Origin: Poriferisodalis sp965226645
Lineage (GTDB): Bacteria > Actinomycetota > Acidimicrobiia > Acidimicrobiales > Poriferisodalaceae
Assembly: GCA_965226645.1 (NCBI GenBank)
Contig: CBDDDL010000002.1
Span: 372,001 to 436,000 of the forward strand
Reading direction: 5' to 3'
DNA: 64,000 nt
This document shows positions 18,326-28,100 of this stretch, in pieces. Each line of letters opens with the position of its first letter. Position 1 is the first letter of the stretch. The notes under the pieces were generated by a model that was not told the DNA's origin, ran no database searches, and worked only from the letters and a program-made list of their open reading frames with translations. A program made the position numbers and the translations under genes.

Positions 18326-19999
18326 TCAGTCCTCGCGGCGGCGCTGGTGGGCGGGCAGCGGGAACGTGATGGGGATGAGAGCGGTGAGGTCGATGTCGAG
18401 CAGGGTTGGGCCCACCGGGCCTGACGCGCCGCTCGCACGATCGACGGCCCGGCCAAATGCGGCCTCGAACTCGGCAACGCTGGCGACTCGCTCGGCGGGC
18501 ACGCCCATCGCCTGGGCGACACCGACGAAGTCGATACCGCCGATCTCGGTGCCGTGGTGGGTGTCCCACAGGGCGTCCTGGATTATGCGCAGCACGCCGT
18601 AGCCGCCGTCGTTGAACACGCAGACAATGACCGGCAGGCTGTGCTCGGCCAACGACGAAATCTCGCCGATCGACAGCATCAGCCCGCCATCGCCCTGGAT
18701 GACCACCGTCGGCTTGCCAGTGCCGAGCGCAGCGCCCACAGCCATCGGCACGCCTGGGCCGATGGCCGCGTTGGCGGCCCGGATTGACGTTCTCGGCGCA
18801 ACGATCGGCAGCAGACGGTTGCCCCACATGTAGCCGGGAACCGTGGTGTCGCGCACGATGCGCGCATCGTCTGGCAACAGCTGGCGCATCAGGTCGCAGA
18901 TAGCGGCGTGATCGGCGCCGACCTCGTCACGCAGCGCCTCCATGTCGGCAGCCCGATGCTTGCGGGAGCGCTCCACGAAACCGTCGTCGATCGTCGGCGC
19001 ACCTTCGCCCAGACGTTCGATCAGGCCAGCCAGGCTGAGCTTGGCGTCGCCGATCACTGCCAGCGACGGCTTGTAGTTGAGCCCGATGACACCGGGATCG
19101 ACATCGAGGTGGATCAGCTCTGCCGGCAGCTCCAGCGCCCACACCCGCGTGGCGTAATTCTGGAACCGGGTGCCGACGGCCAGCATCAGATCGGCTTCTG
19201 CGAACACGTCGGCCATCTGGGGGCGATCCGAACGGAATCCCAGCGACAGCGGGTGGTCTTCGGACATGGACCCCCGACCCTCGATGGTGGTGAACACCGG
19301 CGCGCCGAGCCGCTGCGCCAACGCCGTCAACTCTGCGGATGCATCGGCGATGTTGACGCCACCGCCTGCCCAGATGACAGGCCGCTCAGCGCTTGCGAGT
19401 CGTTCGGCTGTCTGATCCAACAGCGCGCCGTCGGGTCGCAGGCGAGCCACTTCAGTCGTTCCCGAAATCGTCGCGTCGCCGACACGGGCGTACTGGAAGT
19501 CGATGGGGATCTCCACGGCACCGGGCTGCGGCCGGCCGGTGCGGATGTCGTCGGCGACGCGGGCGATCTCAGAGGAGATCTCCCCGGGGTGCCGAACCGA
19601 GGCGACGCTGCGGCAGACCGAGCGCAGCATGGCCAGCTGACCCTCGTTCTCGTGCAGGAATCCCTTGCCCTTGCCGTAGAACCGTGACTCGGTCTGCCCC
19701 GTCACCATCAGCACAGCCGAACTGGAGAAACCTGCTTCGTACAGCCCCGACACGGCGTTGGCCGCGCCCGGGCCAGTCGAGGTCAACAGCACCCCCATCT
19801 CGCCCGTGGCCCGGAAGTACGCATCTGCGGCGTGTGCAGCCGCCTGCTCGTGGCGGACCTTTACCACCTCGATGTCGTCGCGTACCGACAAGGCCTCGTA
19901 GATCGGCAGGTTGTGCACGCTGACGATCCCGAACACATGCCGCACACCCATGCGCGCCAAGGTTGCTGCAACGGCCTCGCCGCCGGTCATCTCACTCAT
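18326..19999 (-). CDS. Thiamine-diphosphate-dependent enzyme, acetolactate-synthase family
   Basis: The protein has 557 residues from the ATG at 19999 (three codons further upstream are possible). The N-terminal PYR domain has the catalytic glutamate (VRHEQAAAHAADAY, Glu51) and STGPGAANAVSGLYEA. The central domain has VIWAGGGVNIADAS. The C-terminal PP domain has the ThDP motif GDGGLMLSIGEISSLAEHSLPV...NDGGYG. Similar proteins include acetolactate synthase large-subunit-like, benzoylformate decarboxylase-like and sulfoacetaldehyde acetyltransferase enzymes. No small regulatory subunit is adjacent, so a catabolic decarboxylase or ligase role is more likely than branched-chain amino acid synthesis. 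Confidence 0.87.
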   Translation of the reverse strand: MSEMTGGEAVAATLARMGVRHVFGIVSVHNLPIYEALSVRDDIEVVKVRHEQAAAHAADAYFRATGEMGVLLTSTGPGAANAVSGLYEAGFSSSAVLMVTGQTESRFYGKGKGFLHENEGQLAMLRSVCRSVASVRHPGEISSEIARVADDIRTGRPQPGAVEIPIDFQYARVGDATISGTTEVARLRPDGALLDQTAERLASAERPVIWAGGGVNIADASAELTALAQRLGAPVFTTIEGRGSMSEDHPLSLGFRSDRPQMADVFAEADLMLAVGTRFQNYATRVWALELPAELIHLDVDPGVIGLNYKPSLAVIGDAKLSLAGLIERLGEGAPTIDDGFVERSRKHRAADMEALRDEVGADHAAICDLMRQLLPDDARIVRDTTVPGYMWGNRLLPIVAPRTSIRAANAAIGPGVPMAVGAALGTGKPTVVIQGDGGLMLSIGEISSLAEHSLPVIVCVFNDGGYGVLRIIQDALWDTHHGTEIGGIDFVGVAQAMGVPAERVASVAEFEAAFGRAVDRASGASGPVGPTLLDIDLTALIPITFPLPAHQRRRED

Positions 20000-20063
20000 G
20001 GCCCGCACGGTAGCCCCATCACCGGGCCGACCGCCCGGAGGCAGGCTGCGGTCCGAGTGCCGT

Positions 20064-20648
20064 CTAACCGTCGAGGCTGAAGGGCGGATACTCGTCAGTC
20101 AGCAGCAAGAAGTACGCATTCAGCCGCAGGCCCACGCCCAGTGCTGAAACGATCCAACCACGCAACGCCGCGGGCCAACGGCCGGTAAAGAGCACCGCGA
20201 AGAAGCCGACGATGTGGCAGATCCACGCAATGAAACCGATCACGAAGGAAAACAGGCCGGCTGGGATCACGATGATCAATCGAAGCGCCACCGTCAGCCG
20301 GTTGCGGTCCTCCAGTTGCGGTTGGAACCGCACGTTGACAGGGGTTCCGCCGGGATCGTCGTCGCTGGTATCAAAGGCGAACGGTGGGTACGCGTCGTGC
20401 AGGAATCCCGCGTACGCGTTGGCACGAGCGTTGTAGCGCAGGGTCAACACTTGGAAACTGGCGAGGCCAGCGGGCAACCGGCCGGTAAAGACGACGACGA
20501 ACCACGAAATGATCGCCACGACCTGCGACACGTACCCCAACACTCCGGCAAGGATGAGGTGCGGCAGCGCCATGATCCACTGAAGCAGTGGTCGCCAATT
20601 TGCGACCCGCTCGGGTGTCTCGACGCTGATCGATGCTGGGTAGGCCAT
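20064..20648 (-). CDS. DUF4389 membrane protein
   Basis: This 194-residue integral membrane protein is built of two similar halves. Each half has a hydrophobic hairpin followed by FTGRLPAGLASFQV...YNARANAYAGFLHDAYPPF or FTGRWPAALRGWIV...LRLNAYFLLLTDEYPPF. The repeated TGR.P..L and DEYPPF patterns define DUF4389. About four membrane helices are expected. The family is common in actinobacteria; function unknown. Confidence 0.85.
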   Translation of the reverse strand: MAYPASISVETPERVANWRPLLQWIMALPHLILAGVLGYVSQVVAIISWFVVVFTGRLPAGLASFQVLTLRYNARANAYAGFLHDAYPPFAFDTSDDDPGGTPVNVRFQPQLEDRNRLTVALRLIIVIPAGLFSFVIGFIAWICHIVGFFAVLFTGRWPAALRGWIVSALGVGLRLNAYFLLLTDEYPPFSLDG

Positions 20649-20699
20649 GTCGCGGAACTTACTCGGCAGTCCGCTGCGGCCGAGCCATGAGGCCCCCGA

Positions 20700-21536
20700 C
20701 TAGCCGGCGACGAGAGGGAACCGGCTGTCGTCGGCGGGGTACTCGCCGGCCACCGCGGTCGTGTCGTCGTCGGTGACGATGGGGTCGCAGCCCGGATGGG
20801 GGTACCACGTGGCGTCATCGCCGAGCCAGCGTGTCGACAGCGCCACACGCCGATGGTCGCCGGCATTGCCGGGCGATCCGTGGATGACCCACGACGAGAA
20901 GAACAATGCGTCTCCGGGCTCGACGTCGAAGCCGACGATGTCGTAGCTGGCACGATCAGCCTCGACGTCAGGCATCTTCTCGCCCTCGAAGTCAGCCATG
21001 AAGCCCTTCGAGCCGTCGAACGACTCGGGTGCGTAGTAGGCGTCCCAGCTGTGCGAGCCGCGCACGAATTCCAGCGAGCTCTCTGCGACGGTCACCGGTG
21101 TCATCGCCACCCACGAAGAGCAGATCTGCTTGCCCATGAACGGCCAGTACGGGATGTCTTGGTGCCACGGTGTGGGGTTCGCGGTCCGCGGTTCCTTGAT
21201 GAGCAGATGGTCGAAATAGAACCGTGCGGATGCCGAACCCATGAGTTCGGCTGCCATCTGCGCCATGCCTGAATCGAAGACGAATCCACCGATCACGGGA
21301 TCTTCTTGCCAGCGGTAGCGCGTCGTAAACAACCGGTTCTCAGAAGCTCCCGGGTTGGTGTCGGACACCCACGTGCCGGGGTCACGCAGCTGCTTGTCGG
21401 CAACCTCGAGCACCTGCTCGATCCAGTCCTCGCCCAAAGCGCCGCTGACCTTGACTACACCGTCGGCTTCGAAGGTCGCCTTGAGCTCTGGGGTAATGCG
21501 GGCCGTGGCTGCTTGAAGTACCTGCTGTCGACTCAT
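20700..21536 (-). CDS. Phytanoyl-CoA dioxygenase (PhyH) family protein
   Basis: This 278-residue Fe(II)/2-oxoglutarate oxygenase of the PhyH family has a ribosome binding site GGGAGAG before the ATG. The double-stranded beta-helix iron ligands are visible: HQDIPYWP (His and Asp) and VIHGSPGN (distal His), followed by Arg residues (HRRVALSTRW) that bind 2-oxoglutarate. LEFVRGSHSWDAYY is also typical. The substrate is uncertain; the family hydroxylates acyl-CoAs, ectoine, phosphonates and secondary metabolites. Confidence 0.87.
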   Translation of the reverse strand: MSRQQVLQAATARITPELKATFEADGVVKVSGALGEDWIEQVLEVADKQLRDPGTWVSDTNPGASENRLFTTRYRWQEDPVIGGFVFDSGMAQMAAELMGSASARFYFDHLLIKEPRTANPTPWHQDIPYWPFMGKQICSSWVAMTPVTVAESSLEFVRGSHSWDAYYAPESFDGSKGFMADFEGEKMPDVEADRASYDIVGFDVEPGDALFFSSWVIHGSPGNAGDHRRVALSTRWLGDDATWYPHPGCDPIVTDDDTTAVAGEYPADDSRFPLVAG

Positions 21537-21634
21537 CGATCTCTCCCGTCACGAGCAATCCCGCGGGGTCCGGCTCGGGCCGATTCCGCAGGCGATGTCG
21601 ATGAGACAGATTCTGCCAGCGAATCAGGCTCTAC

Positions 21635-23170
21635 TCATGCGCGCTCGTCGATTCCTGGTTCGCCGTCGGCGCACACGGCGACCCGCAGGCCTTCGATACG
21701 GGCCGGGCTGTGGGTCCGCTCGCGTCGGACGCCGAATGCGTGATGCGCCGGCACAAGATCGCCGAACGCGCTGACCACATTGACATTGTCGGCCCCAATA
21801 AGCCCGGGATGCTCCACCCCGCACGCATCGGCGAGGCGGAACAGTTCCTTGCGCAAGCCGACGATGTAGTTGGCGAGCCGAACGCTCTTGTTGGTTGGGT
21901 CGAGGCCGCGCGAGAGCCATCTGTTCTGCGTAGCGACACCCGTCGGGCAGTGATCGGTATGACAGCGCTGCGCCTGAATGCAGCCGATCGCCATCATGGG
22001 CTCGCGGGCAACACCGATCATGTCGACGCCAATATTGAATGCCAGCGCGGCGGGTGCAGGGAATCCCAGCTTGGCGGAGCCGATCAACACGATGTCGTCG
22101 GTCAGGCCCGCATCGCCGAACGCCCGGTGCACGACGCCGAATCCCCGCCAGAAGGGCAGCGCCACGTGGTCGGTGAACACCAGGGGACCGGCCCCGGTGC
22201 CGCCCTCGGCGCCGTCCACCGTCACGAAGTCGGGGCCGCGGCGGGTCTCGGCCATGTGCTGGGCCAGCTCGGTCCAGAAGGCCTCCTGGCCGACCGCGGA
22301 CTTGATGCCGACGGGAACACCGGTCGCCAAAGCCACCTCTTCGACAAAGCTCACGAGCTCACCCACGGAGCCGAATGCCGAGTGTCTGCTGGGGCTCACA
22401 ACGTCTTCGCCAATCGGGACGCCCCGAGCGTTCGCTATGTGCACGCTCACCTTCGCAGCCGGCAGCAATCCGCCGACGCCCGGCTTCGCCCCTTGGGACA
22501 GCTTGATCTCGATGGCGCGCACCGGAGCTGATTCGACCGTCTCAAGCAGCCGGTCCATCGAGAAGCTGCCATCAGGGTTCCGGCAGCCGAAGTAGCCGGT
22601 CCCCATCTGGAAGACGAGATCGCCGCCGCTGCGGTGGAATTCCGAGATGCCGCCCTCGCCCGTGTTGTGCATGCAGCCCGCCAGCTTCGCCCCCCGGTTG
22701 AGCGCCTCGATGGCCGGACCAGACAGCGACCCGTAGCTCATGGCCGAGATGTTCACGATGGACGCGGGCCGGAATGCCCGGGGGCGGTCTCGCCACGCGC
22801 CCATGACCTTGCCGCACGGGATCGGCGCATCGTCGGGCACGGTGCGCCCGAGGGGGAATGCGCTGTGTCGAAAGGTGATGTGCCCCGGCTGGTCGATGTC
22901 ACTGTCGGTGCCGAAGCCGAAGTAGGTGTTCTGCTGTTTGGCGGTGGAGTACACCCAGCGCCGCTGGTCGCGGTTGAAGGGGCGTTCCTCTTCGTTGTCG
23001 GCGACGATGTATTGGCGCAGCTCGGGGCCGATCTTCTCCAGCAGGAACCGCAGATGCCCGACGACGGGATAGGTGCGCAGGATCGAGTGGCGCTTCTGAG
23101 TGCTGTCGCTGATCGCGACGAACACCACGACGCCCCCGACGACGATCAACCCCCACAGCCACCACGGCAC
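21635..23170 (-). CDS. FMN-binding glutamate-synthase-like membrane-anchored protein
   Basis: The protein has 511 residues from a GTG start. The N-terminus is a single membrane helix (WWLWGLIVVGGVVVFVAI). The rest is the FMN/Fe-S TIM barrel of glutamate synthase: ISAMSYGSLSGPAIEALNRGAKLAGCMHNTGEGG, IKLSQGAKPGVGG, DGAEGGTGAGP and the 3Fe-4S cysteine region CIQAQRCHTDHCPTGVATQ. There is no glutaminase domain, as usual for this stand-alone group. The donor and acceptor are unknown; amidotransfer is unlikely without the missing domain. Confidence 0.88.
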   Translation of the reverse strand: MPWWLWGLIVVGGVVVFVAISDSTQKRHSILRTYPVVGHLRFLLEKIGPELRQYIVADNEEERPFNRDQRRWVYSTAKQQNTYFGFGTDSDIDQPGHITFRHSAFPLGRTVPDDAPIPCGKVMGAWRDRPRAFRPASIVNISAMSYGSLSGPAIEALNRGAKLAGCMHNTGEGGISEFHRSGGDLVFQMGTGYFGCRNPDGSFSMDRLLETVESAPVRAIEIKLSQGAKPGVGGLLPAAKVSVHIANARGVPIGEDVVSPSRHSAFGSVGELVSFVEEVALATGVPVGIKSAVGQEAFWTELAQHMAETRRGPDFVTVDGAEGGTGAGPLVFTDHVALPFWRGFGVVHRAFGDAGLTDDIVLIGSAKLGFPAPAALAFNIGVDMIGVAREPMMAIGCIQAQRCHTDHCPTGVATQNRWLSRGLDPTNKSVRLANYIVGLRKELFRLADACGVEHPGLIGADNVNVVSAFGDLVPAHHAFGVRRERTHSPARIEGLRVAVCADGEPGIDERA

Positions 23171-23306
23171 GGATCCGAACCTACTGTGCTTCGGGTCACC
23201 GCCTCAGCACCGAGTTCGCGACAGATGGCGAACATCGCCCGGCGCGGGGCGCTCGCCGGCGGCATGCGACCGGTTCGGCGCGGCAGTCCATTCCTATGCT
23301 GACGCC

Positions 23307-24437
23307 GTGGCATCGACTCCGGCAACCAGCGCACCGCCCGGCGGCACGCGCCTGCCAATGCCGCCGCTGAGCTCAGAAGTCCTCGCGCTGCTGCCGGCAG
23401 CGGACGAGATGCCGCGCTGCGCTGTCCACGCCGCCGACATCGGCGTCGACCCGGGCGGCACGTCGATCTGCGCCGATGCTGTCGCACTCGTGGAGGTGCC
23501 GCTTCCATGGCCGAAGCCCGTCTTCGCGAGCGGCTTGCTTGAAGGCTTCACGCCCATGACAGACCTTGCCGCCGGCCCGACTCGGGTGCTCGCAGCCATA
23601 CCGGCGACCGGTAATGACATACGGGGCGCTGTCAGCGGCCGACCCGGCGCGCAGGCCGCCGGCACCTCGCCCACCGGCTCGGTTCGGGTGGCGCTGCATT
23701 GTCGAACGGGCGCCGGGACGAAGAGCTACCGATTCGAAGCTGATGGCGCTGCCGGTCTGCAGCTGCTGTTCGCCCACCTGGCCCGCTGCATGCCGACCGA
23801 ACCCATCCCCGAGCGTGCTGGCTTCGCCCTGACGGGGGTCGGCCGCGACGAACGGGCCGTGCTCATCTGCACACAAGGCAGCCACGACGTGTGCTGCGGC
23901 AGTGAGGGGACCCGTCTGGCCGCCGACTTCGAAGCAGTGCTGCGCGCCGACGGCTCGCAACACGGCGACGTCCCCGACAGCCTGCCCACCAGCACCGGGC
24001 GGGTAACCGTGTACCGCGTCAGCCATACAGGTGGTCACCGGTTTGCCCCGACGGCGATGACGTTGCCCGACGGCCGGATGTGGGCAGGCATCGAAGCAGG
24101 CGAACTGGCAGCGATCTTGGACCGAACCGCCAATGCCGCAGCCTTGGCGCCGCGCTGCCGGGGTTGGTGGGGTGCTCCCACCGGACCCCCACAGGTAGCC
24201 GAGCGCGCAGTGTTCAGGCACGTCGGCTGGCCGCTCGAAGACATGACTCGCGAGATCCGGTTCAGATCGAACGGGACCGGCTGGGATGTCGAGGTCAGCT
24301 CCGCCGAAGCTGAGCGCACGTGGACCGTGTCCGTGGCAGCGGGTCGTACCGTTCCCACGATCGCGTGCCGCGCCCTCGGGGGGCTCCCGGCCAAGCCCGC
24401 CACGGAGTTCGAGGTAACCGAACTTCGCGAGAGCTAA
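23307..24437 (+). CDS. Sucrase/ferredoxin-like family protein
   Basis: The start is uncertain: GTG at 23307 gives 376 residues and ATG at 23358 gives 359; no clear ribosome binding site supports either. The second half shows the thioredoxin-fold signature of the Suc_Fer-like family: CTQGSHDVCCGSEGTRLA (2Fe-2S-type cysteine cluster) and YRVSHTGGHRFAPTAMTLPDGRMWA (conserved HxGGHRFA). The N-terminal part probably forms the first domain of the family (CAVHAADIGVDPGG). Role unknown; usually annotated by similarity only. Divergent from the FMN protein gene. Confidence 0.82.
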   Translation: MASTPATSAPPGGTRLPMPPLSSEVLALLPAADEMPRCAVHAADIGVDPGGTSICADAVALVEVPLPWPKPVFASGLLEGFTPMTDLAAGPTRVLAAIPATGNDIRGAVSGRPGAQAAGTSPTGSVRVALHCRTGAGTKSYRFEADGAAGLQLLFAHLARCMPTEPIPERAGFALTGVGRDERAVLICTQGSHDVCCGSEGTRLAADFEAVLRADGSQHGDVPDSLPTSTGRVTVYRVSHTGGHRFAPTAMTLPDGRMWAGIEAGELAAILDRTANAAALAPRCRGWWGAPTGPPQVAERAVFRHVGWPLEDMTREIRFRSNGTGWDVEVSSAEAERTWTVSVAAGRTVPTIACRALGGLPAKPATEFEVTELRES

Positions 24438-24589
24438 ACGAGTGCGCAGCGCAGAGCCCAAGCACGCGATCTAGCCTTTGTGAGTCGTTAAGCCGAGCAG
24501 GCGACCGCCGCAATGACATCACGTTCTCAATTGGCGGTGATGCCAGCGGCACCACACCACGCCGTGCCGCAGACAAAGGAGCGAGGACG

Positions 24590-25813
24590 ATGACATCACC
24601 GCTGGAGGGCATCCGCGTTGTCGAGTTCGCGAATTTCGCCGCCGCGCCATCCGCTGCAGCCATCATGGCCGACCTCGGGGCGGAGGTGATCAAGGTCGAG
24701 GCCATCGGCGGCGACCCGATCCGCGGACTGATGAAGCAGGCCAAGGTTCCTGAGGGCGCACACAACCCTGACGTCGCCTTCCAGTTCATCAATCGGGGAA
24801 AGCAGTCGATCCAGCTCAACCTCGAGGATCCCGACGGCTCGGACATCGCCCGCCGACTGGTCGCTGCCTCCGATGTCGTGGTGATGAACCTGCTCCCCGA
24901 GCGCCGTGCGCGCTTCGGGCTGAGCACCGACGAGCTGCTGGCGCTGAAGCCCGACTTGGTGATCGGCGTGCTGTCCGGCTACGGCGAAATGGGCGACGAG
25001 ATCGACCGGCCCGGCTACGACGTCACGGCGTTCTTCTCGCGCTCTGGCTTGTACGGGGCTTCCACGCCGCCCGGCGGATTGCCTCCCCACGCCCGTCCGG
25101 GCCAAGGCGACCACACCACGAGCCTTGCCTTCTTCGGCGCGATCATGGCGGGGCTTCGCGCCCGGGACGTCACCGGCGAGGGCCAGGTTGTGGAATCGTC
25201 GCTGCTGCGCACCGCAGCGTGGACGATTGCGATCGACCTCTCGACGTCGCTGGTGGACGGGCGCCCGAACACCGAGCGGCCCCGCGAACGAGGGCTGTCG
25301 CCGATGCTCGAAGCTTTCGAGTGCGCTGACGGCCGCTGGATTCACTTCACGATGCCCGACACCGGCGACGCTTGGCCGCGATTCTGCCGGGCGATCGAGC
25401 GTGATGATCTGCTCGAGAACCCCGACTACCAGACCGGCAGGCAGCGGTTCCGGGCGATGGGTGCCCTTGTCGCCGACATTGAAGACACCCTGAAGTCGAA
25501 GCCGTCGCAGTATTGGATGCCACGCCTCGACGAGTACCGCTGCATCTGGGCACCCATCAACGACACCGCTTCGGCGGTGCAGGATCCCCAGGTGCGCGCC
25601 ACCGGCGCATTCGAGACCATCCACCATCCCGAAGCCGGGGAATTCGAAACCATCGCTGCCCCGTTCCGGATGCACAACTCCCCCGAGGTGGGCGTGCGCG
25701 GCCCGGCTCCACGCGCTGGCGAGCACACGGTCGAGTTGTTGTCCGACCTGCTCGGCCTTGATGCAGACGAAATCGCCGACTTGGCCGCTCGCGGGGTGGT
25801 GGCTTCCGACTGA
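24590..25813 (+). CDS. CaiB/BaiF-family CoA transferase
   Basis: The ATG at 24590 follows AAAGGAGCGAGG, an excellent ribosome binding site. The 407-residue product shows the class III CoA-transferase layout: LEGIRVVEFANFAAAPSAAAIMADLGAEVIKVE at the N-terminus, NRGKQSIQLNL, RPGYDVTAFFSRSGL with the expected catalytic Asp, GEGQVVESSLLRTAAW, and ending GLDADEIADLAARGVV. It moves CoA between organic acids. Class and fold are certain, substrate is not. Candidates include carnitine/betaine-type CoA activation, given the amine-catabolic genes nearby. Confidence 0.92.
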   Translation: MTSPLEGIRVVEFANFAAAPSAAAIMADLGAEVIKVEAIGGDPIRGLMKQAKVPEGAHNPDVAFQFINRGKQSIQLNLEDPDGSDIARRLVAASDVVVMNLLPERRARFGLSTDELLALKPDLVIGVLSGYGEMGDEIDRPGYDVTAFFSRSGLYGASTPPGGLPPHARPGQGDHTTSLAFFGAIMAGLRARDVTGEGQVVESSLLRTAAWTIAIDLSTSLVDGRPNTERPRERGLSPMLEAFECADGRWIHFTMPDTGDAWPRFCRAIERDDLLENPDYQTGRQRFRAMGALVADIEDTLKSKPSQYWMPRLDEYRCIWAPINDTASAVQDPQVRATGAFETIHHPEAGEFETIAAPFRMHNSPEVGVRGPAPRAGEHTVELLSDLLGLDADEIADLAARGVVASD

Positions 25814-25820
25814 GCGGCCT

Positions 25821-26393
25821 TCAGCGCGGTGGCGGCGTCGATCCCCCGTCGGGACGCCCAATGCCGAGACACCTGATGCCGAGACGCCTGATGATGGCCG
25901 CAGCGATGTCGCCGGGAGCGCGTCCGGCGGTGGGCACCTGTTCGAACTGGCCGTAGCCAGCCGCTCGTTCATTCAAGAGGCGGCTCACGGCGGCTGCTGG
26001 ATCTTCACCCGCCAGCAACGGCCGCACCGCGCCGCCGGTGTCAGCTTGCAGCCGACGAATGATCTCATCGGCGTCTGCTATGAGGCAGAAGACTCGGCCC
26101 GTGGCACCCAGCGCATCGGCATTCGCCGGATCGAGCAGCATCCGACCGCCGGTGGCGATGACCCGATGCTCCCCCCCGGCGATTTCAGCGGCCACGTCTC
26201 GCTCAAGTGCCCGGAAAGCGTCTTCGCCGGGCCCGGCAAAGACGGCGTCGATCGGTCCGTGACGGGCCACGATCACCTCGTCGGTGTCCACGAACGTCCA
26301 GCCGAGCTCGCTGGCGATGAGCCGCCCAACCGTCGACTTGCCGGTCCCCATGAAGCCGGTCAGCACCACGTTGATGTCGGTAGGGCGGGTCAC
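25821..26393 (-). CDS. aroK: Shikimate kinase-like P-loop kinase
   Basis: This 190-residue kinase has Walker A LTGFMGTGKST (residues 11-21), the DTD motif of shikimate kinases (36-38), FRALERDV (shikimate-binding Arg), VIATGGRMLL and RPLLAG in the lid. It would phosphorylate shikimate in aromatic amino acid synthesis. No other pathway gene is beside it; a chorismate mutase gene is at 56 kb. The usual GGG after the Walker region is GGR here, so a diverged substrate cannot be excluded. The C-terminal about 20 residues are an unstructured tail. Confidence 0.8.
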   Translation of the reverse strand: MTRPTDINVVLTGFMGTGKSTVGRLIASELGWTFVDTDEVIVARHGPIDAVFAGPGEDAFRALERDVAAEIAGGEHRVIATGGRMLLDPANADALGATGRVFCLIADADEIIRRLQADTGGAVRPLLAGEDPAAAVSRLLNERAAGYGQFEQVPTAGRAPGDIAAAIIRRLGIRCLGIGRPDGGSTPPPR

Positions 26394-26422
26394 AAGATCA
26401 CGCTAGGAGACAGGCGCAGGTT

Positions 26423-28006
26423 CTAGGAAGCGACCGCTGAGGCAGACTTGCCCTGGGGTGGCAGGCTGATCGGGAAGGCGTCGCGGATGGCGGCGTCGAC
26501 AGTGGGACTGATGTGCGACGGCCAGTGATCGGCCAGCGTGGCCTTCACCCGTTCATGCGCGACATCGTGTGCGGCCCGGCTGCCTGCATCGGTCCAGTCT
26601 TCGGGAGTGTCCCGGTTGCTCACGAGCGGGTACAGGTACTCGGTCTCCATGAGTTCGAGCGTTTGCGATGAGCCGAGGAAGTGCCCTGGACCGGCGATGA
26701 CTTCGGCGATGAGATTGGCCGACAGAGTGTCAGCGTTCACCTCGATGCCTCGCACGGTGCGGTTAATGGAGCCCAGCATGTCGTTGTCAATGACAAGTGC
26801 TTCGTGCGAGCACGCCAGCAGACTCGCCAGCATCCCTGCCGACTCGTAGACGATGTTCGCTCCGGCGTGCGCGGCCAGCCCCACGTTCAGACCCTTCTCG
26901 TAGCCAGCCTGGGCGTCATTCACCTTGGAGTCCGTCATACCCGCCGCCACACCGGTGGGCAGCCCGAGCCAGTGGCCGAGTTGGGCCGCGGCGGCGTTGA
27001 GAATGCCTTCCTCGCCCGATCCCCCGCTCATGGCTCCCGTGCGCAGGTCGGACACGAACGGCCACATGCCCAGCAAGCACGGATGCCCGGGCGACAGCAA
27101 GTTCGCGAAGGTAAGCCCGCCGAGGCATTCTGCCAGCGCCTGTGCCAGTGCGCCTGCGAGTGCCGCGGGCGCGGTGGCGCCGGCTTGCAGGGCCGAGAGC
27201 AGATTGATCGGCATGCCTGTGCGCACCTGTGCGACCAGGCACCTCGCCGAATCGTGAGCGAAGCGCAGCGGGGGGACGACGAACGTGTTGTTGGCCGCCA
27301 TGAACGGGCGCTTCGCAAATTCGCCTGGGCCCCCCAGCACGAGATCGAACATCTCGACCGATTCGTACACCCAACGTGGGTCGAACCACGAGGATCCGCC
27401 CGGTTTCGTGGTGCTGCACATCACTGCGTATGCCGTGGTGATGTCGAGGTCACGGGTTTCGGGCAGGTCGCGGGCCACGACCGTGCGCACGTAGAAGTGC
27501 AGGTTGTCGAGCGTGTCGACGAGGCGGCCGCAGTCGTACACGTCTTGGGCCACCGAGTGCCGGAACGTGCGGGTGACGTGGTCGTATATGAGCACCGCCG
27601 CGCCCGAGGTGCCGAAGTAGACGTGCTCGCCGCCCACGTGCACCGACTGGTCGTCGTCGAAGCCGTGCCAGATCCACTCCTTGGACGCTGTGGAAATGGC
27701 GCGCTCGATGACGCCCCTTGGCAGTCGCAGGCGGCCGCCGTCGTCCACCCATCCGCCGAGTGGCGTCGCCGCTTCAATGAACTCATCGAGCGGCTCGCCC
27801 ATGCCGATGTCTTCGAGCAGTCCGAGTGCAGTGTCGTAAACCTGTTGCATGTCGCCGTCGGATAGCGGCTTGAACCGGCCGGCGGGCAGGCCAGGACGGA
27901 CTGGCCGGCGATCAGCTTCGGGAACGGCCTCGCGTATAGCGATGCGTCCCGCTCGGCCACCGCCGCGGCGTCGCCGCGGTGCTTCGGGAGGACTGGTGTC
28001 TGCCAT
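26423..28006 (-). CDS. Trimethylamine/betaine methyltransferase-like (MttB family, non-pyrrolysine)
   Basis: The ATG at 28006 gives 527 residues, with GGAGGTG about 10 bp upstream. A basic, Arg/Gly-rich N-terminal stretch (PRRRRGGGRAGR) precedes the TIM barrel. Family motifs seen are QVYDTALGLLEDIGMGEPL, VYFGTSGAAVLIYD, LLSALQAGATAPAALAG and DNDMLGSINRTVRGIEVN. There is no in-frame stop, so it is one of the non-pyrrolysine homologues, which in characterised cases demethylate glycine betaine, proline betaine or carnitine by passing a methyl group to a corrinoid protein. No corrinoid-protein gene is in the window. The neighbouring DMGDH-type genes favour a betaine role (inference). Confidence 0.87.
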   Translation of the reverse strand: MADTSPPEAPRRRRGGGRAGRIAIREAVPEADRRPVRPGLPAGRFKPLSDGDMQQVYDTALGLLEDIGMGEPLDEFIEAATPLGGWVDDGGRLRLPRGVIERAISTASKEWIWHGFDDDQSVHVGGEHVYFGTSGAAVLIYDHVTRTFRHSVAQDVYDCGRLVDTLDNLHFYVRTVVARDLPETRDLDITTAYAVMCSTTKPGGSSWFDPRWVYESVEMFDLVLGGPGEFAKRPFMAANNTFVVPPLRFAHDSARCLVAQVRTGMPINLLSALQAGATAPAALAGALAQALAECLGGLTFANLLSPGHPCLLGMWPFVSDLRTGAMSGGSGEEGILNAAAAQLGHWLGLPTGVAAGMTDSKVNDAQAGYEKGLNVGLAAHAGANIVYESAGMLASLLACSHEALVIDNDMLGSINRTVRGIEVNADTLSANLIAEVIAGPGHFLGSSQTLELMETEYLYPLVSNRDTPEDWTDAGSRAAHDVAHERVKATLADHWPSHISPTVDAAIRDAFPISLPPQGKSASAVAS

Positions 28007-28100
28007 TGCGGGGAACACCTCCAAGGCTCTCGTTGTCGTTGTGCTCGCTGAGGCGCTCACGGCCTCGTCTGCTGCCCAGGTGGGAAGCCTGTGATTCGTG

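Noticed and set aside
26423..28006. Pyrrolysine-containing MttB
   Set aside because: The frame is full length with no internal TAG and no pyl genes were seen, so it is a non-pyrrolysine homologue.
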